Of a stretch of 7,395 nucleotides of DNA, positions 5,747 through 7,395 are shown one piece after another. The notes beneath the pieces were generated by a model. It did no database searches, was not told the origin of the DNA, and saw only the letters and a program-made list of their open reading frames with translations. The stretch comes from Alistipes sp. Its GTDB lineage: Bacteria > Bacteroidota > Bacteroidia > Bacteroidales > Rikenellaceae. The stretch is from NCBI GenBank assembly GCA_028691095.1, contig JAQUZZ010000060.1:1-7395 (forward strand), read 5' to 3'. The translations under genes were made by a program, and so were the position numbers. Within the stretch, counting starts at the first letter, position 1, and each line of letters opens with the position of its first letter.

Positions 5747-5844
5747 CTCCGAACGAGGCACTCCTTGCATAAATCTCTCTTCGCCGGAATTTCTTCAAGG
5801 GACATAAAAGCGATTCATTTATAACACTCATTACATTACAGAAC

Positions 5845-6720
5845 ATGAAACAGTTATTACAAATTGCAGTATGCGGATGGTTCTTGGGAGGCATGGGTTT
5901 TGGGATGCAGGCGCAACCGCTCCATCGAATCCCGTGTCGAAATGCTCAACAAGTGGAACACTACTTTGCCTATCGTCCTGGACATCAAATTATCAGCGGC
6001 CACCGGGGAGGCATGACCGACGGCTATCCGGAGAATTGCATCGAGACCTTCGAGAATACACTGCGTGCGATGCCCTCGTTCTTCGAGATTGATCCGCGCA
6101 TGACCCGAGATAGTGTGTTGGTGTTGATGCATGACGCAACCCTCGATCGCACTACCACAGGACGCGGAGCCGTCTCTGACTATACGTATGAGGAGTTACT
6201 GCAATTCAATCTCGTGGATCGTTGGGGCAAGGAGACCTCGTTCAAGATCCCGCGGGTGAGTGATGTCATCCGGTGGAGTCGTGGCAAGACGATCCTAAAC
6301 TTCGACCAGAAAGATGTGCCACGTGAAATCTTGATGCAGTTGGTGCAATCCATGAAGGCGCGCAATGTAATCTACACGATTCATTCGCCTCAGGAAGCCG
6401 TGGCGTGCTGCGCACTCGATCCTGAGGCTCACTTCTCGGCATGGATGCGCAACATGGAGGATTTTCGAGCCTATGAAGCGACAGGGATTCCATGGTCGCG
6501 TTTTATTGTCTATGTGGTGAGCAGTCGTATGCAAGACGCACAGCGCGAACTGTATGAGGCGCTCCATCAGAATGGGGTTCGCTGCATGGTCTCGACAGCC
6601 CCCGATCAGGATCGCATCGCCGATGCAGCGCAACGCCAAGCCGCCTACCGAGAGGTCGTAGCCGAGCAACCTGACATTATTGAGACCGACTTTCCTCTGG
6701 AGTTTTTGGGATTGAAATAG
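5845..6720 (+). CDS. Exported glycerophosphodiester phosphodiesterase family protein (GDPD)
   Basis: This 291-residue protein has an N-terminal signal peptide (hydrophobic residues 4-21), probably cut near MQA-Q at residues 21-24. C10 lies too early and lacks a lipobox, so it is not a lipoprotein. The GDPD TIM-barrel motifs are present: the catalytic SGHRGG (H53, R54), PENCIETFENTL (E64), the metal-binding FFEIDPRMTRDSVLVLMHD (E81, D83, second catalytic H96) and LDRTTTGRG. It ends with IIETDFPLEFL, the usual closing strand of the family. Such enzymes hydrolyse glycerophosphodiesters to glycerol-3-phosphate and an alcohol, using calcium or magnesium, here in the periplasm. Related exported proteins may act on other phosphodiesters. 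A terminator separates it from the DUF1080 gene and I see no convincing promoter in 5747-5844, so its expression unit is uncertain. It need not belong to the sugar pathway. Confidence 0.88.
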   Translation: MKQLLQIAVCGWFLGGMGFGMQAQPLHRIPCRNAQQVEHYFAYRPGHQIISGHRGGMTDGYPENCIETFENTLRAMPSFFEIDPRMTRDSVLVLMHDATLDRTTTGRGAVSDYTYEELLQFNLVDRWGKETSFKIPRVSDVIRWSRGKTILNFDQKDVPREILMQLVQSMKARNVIYTIHSPQEAVACCALDPEAHFSAWMRNMEDFRAYEATGIPWSRFIVYVVSSRMQDAQRELYEALHQNGVRCMVSTAPDQDRIADAAQRQAAYREVVAEQPDIIETDFPLEFLGLK

Positions 6721-6754
6721 GCATGAGTTCGGCAGAAGCGAAGCTGAGTCGAAC

Positions 6755-6810
6755 CCCTTCTAAAAACAGATCCTCCCCTAATCGTAGGGGAGGATCTGTT
6801 TTTAGAAGGG
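6755..6810. terminator. 26-bp perfect palindrome, bidirectional terminator between convergent genes
   Basis: Bases 6755-6780 are perfectly complementary to 6785-6810 around the loop ATCG. The core is a GC-rich 14-bp stem (CAGATCCTCCCCTA and its complement) flanked by AAAAA on the left and TTTTT on the right, so either strand gives a hairpin followed by a U-run. It lies between the GDPD stop (6720) and the trmB stop (6900), where a shared terminator is expected. The remaining bases of the gap show nothing recognisable. Confidence 0.85.
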
Positions 6811-6899
6811 AGAGTGATCGAACCTCTGTTCATGCGAGCCCAGAGAGGCCCCAAACGATCGCGAAGGGTGGAAAAGGCTGAACCTCTTCGGCCGTGCCG

Positions 6900-7395
6900 T
6901 TACAGCTCCTCGTCCGGCGCAAAGTCGATGGGGGTAAAGGCCGTTTGCCCATTCAGACCGAACCGCAGGTAGGTGATCGGCAGTCCCTCTTCCAGAAAAC
7001 GTCGTTCGTAGGTGGTTTTGATAGAGAGCAACTCGTCGGCCACCCCTGTGCCGTAGATGTCATTGCTGCACATTTCGACAGGGAGTTGGTGTGCGGCGAT
7101 GACGGCTCGGGTGTATTCGTGGAGGTGCTGTGAGTCGGTTTTGAGGTGAATCTTACCGTCGGCCGCCAAGAATCGGGCATAGAGGGTGAGAAATTGCGGT
7201 GCGGTCAGGCGTTTCTTAACTCGGTTTTTGCGAAGCTGCGGATCGGGAAAGGTGATCCAAATCTCGTCGATCTCCCCCGGTGCAAAGAACGAGTCGATGA
7301 ACTCGATGCGGGTACGCAGAAAAGCAAGGTTCTCCATGCCGCAGTCGGTGGCGGTTTTGGCTCCTCGCCACATTCGAGCCCCCTTGATGTCGACC
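6900..7395 (-). CDS. trmB: tRNA (guanine-N7-)-methyltransferase TrmB, C-terminal part (cut by window edge)
   Basis: The reading frame enters from the right edge and ends with TAA at 6902-6900; about 164 codons are visible and the N-terminus is missing. The first visible residues VDIKGARMWRGAKTA form the acidic SAM-binding strand region, as in GVDIKGAR of Bacteroidales homologues. LRTRIEFIDSFFAPGEIDEIWITFPDPQ contains the family's PDP motif with its catalytic-type aspartate, followed by RKNRVKKRLTAPQFL. The C-terminal stretch TGVADELLSIKTTYERRFLEEGLPITYLRFGL matches the tRNA-binding end of TrmB, in which a TxYE signature contacts substrate. The enzyme places m7G at position 46 in the variable loop of tRNAs, in the cytoplasm. 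It is a housekeeping gene convergent with the GDPD gene and unrelated to the sugar cluster. An in-frame ATG at 7373 is internal, not the true start, because conserved residues continue upstream of it. Confidence 0.92.
   Translation of the reverse strand, partial: VDIKGARMWRGAKTATDCGMENLAFLRTRIEFIDSFFAPGEIDEIWITFPDPQLRKNRVKKRLTAPQFLTLYARFLAADGKIHLKTDSQHLHEYTRAVIAAHQLPVEMCSNDIYGTGVADELLSIKTTYERRFLEEGLPITYLRFGLNGQTAFTPIDFAPDEEL

Noticed and set aside
5747..5844. Promoter for the GDPD gene
   Set aside because: The best matches (TTGC at 5764-5767 and TTCATTTA at 5814-5821) do not combine with an acceptable spacer, so I did not list one.

Overview
The window looks like a chromosomal segment of a Gram-negative Bacteroidota bacterium, most likely a gut-type Bacteroidales. 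The evidence is indirect but consistent. Upstream sequences fit the Bacteroidota promoter pattern (TTTG, about 19-21 bases, TAnnTTT) rather than TTGACA/TATAAT. Translation starts lack clear Shine-Dalgarno sites. A lipoprotein with a DUF1080 domain sits beside Tat-exported sugar enzymes, and TrmB carries a Bacteroidales-like VDIKGAR stretch. Base composition is near 50% GC in genes and AT-rich between them. I cannot name a genus.

Layout: 46-693 (+) is a cytoplasmic HAD-family phosphatase of the YihX-like type. 694-1032 is a gene-free stretch with a promoter candidate followed by several stem-loops and a 17-bp perfect inverted repeat. 1033-1917 (+) is a beta-propeller lipoprotein (SMP-30/NHL-like). 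1918-2254 is a second regulatory-looking gap with an inverted repeat, a tandem 10-bp repeat and a good promoter. 2255-3145 (+) is a Tat-signal TIM-barrel sugar isomerase/epimerase-like protein (PF01261). 3267-4739 (+) is a Tat-signal Gfo/Idh/MocA oxidoreductase, closed by a strong terminator. 4922-5692 (+) is a DUF1080 (3-keto-disaccharide hydrolase family, PF06439) lipoprotein, also followed by a strong terminator. 5845-6720 (+) is an exported glycerophosphodiester phosphodiesterase-like protein. A 26-bp perfect palindrome lies in the convergent gap, and 6900 to the window edge (-) is the 3' part of trmB.

The core of the window is 2255-5692. An NAD-type oxidoreductase, a metal-dependent isomerase/lyase-like TIM barrel and a DUF1080 protein are the components known from the stepwise 'oxidise to a 3-keto-glycoside, eliminate/hydrolyse, reduce' route of glycan cleavage described in gut bacteria. 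All three carry export signals, so here the chemistry is predicted to occur in the periplasm or at the membrane. The propeller lipoprotein upstream and the GDPD downstream are also exported and could act in the same compartment, but a shared pathway with them is only inferred. This is probably a variant of a recently described pathway rather than a wholly new system. The least explained parts are the structured non-coding regions at 845-1021 and 2001-2160.
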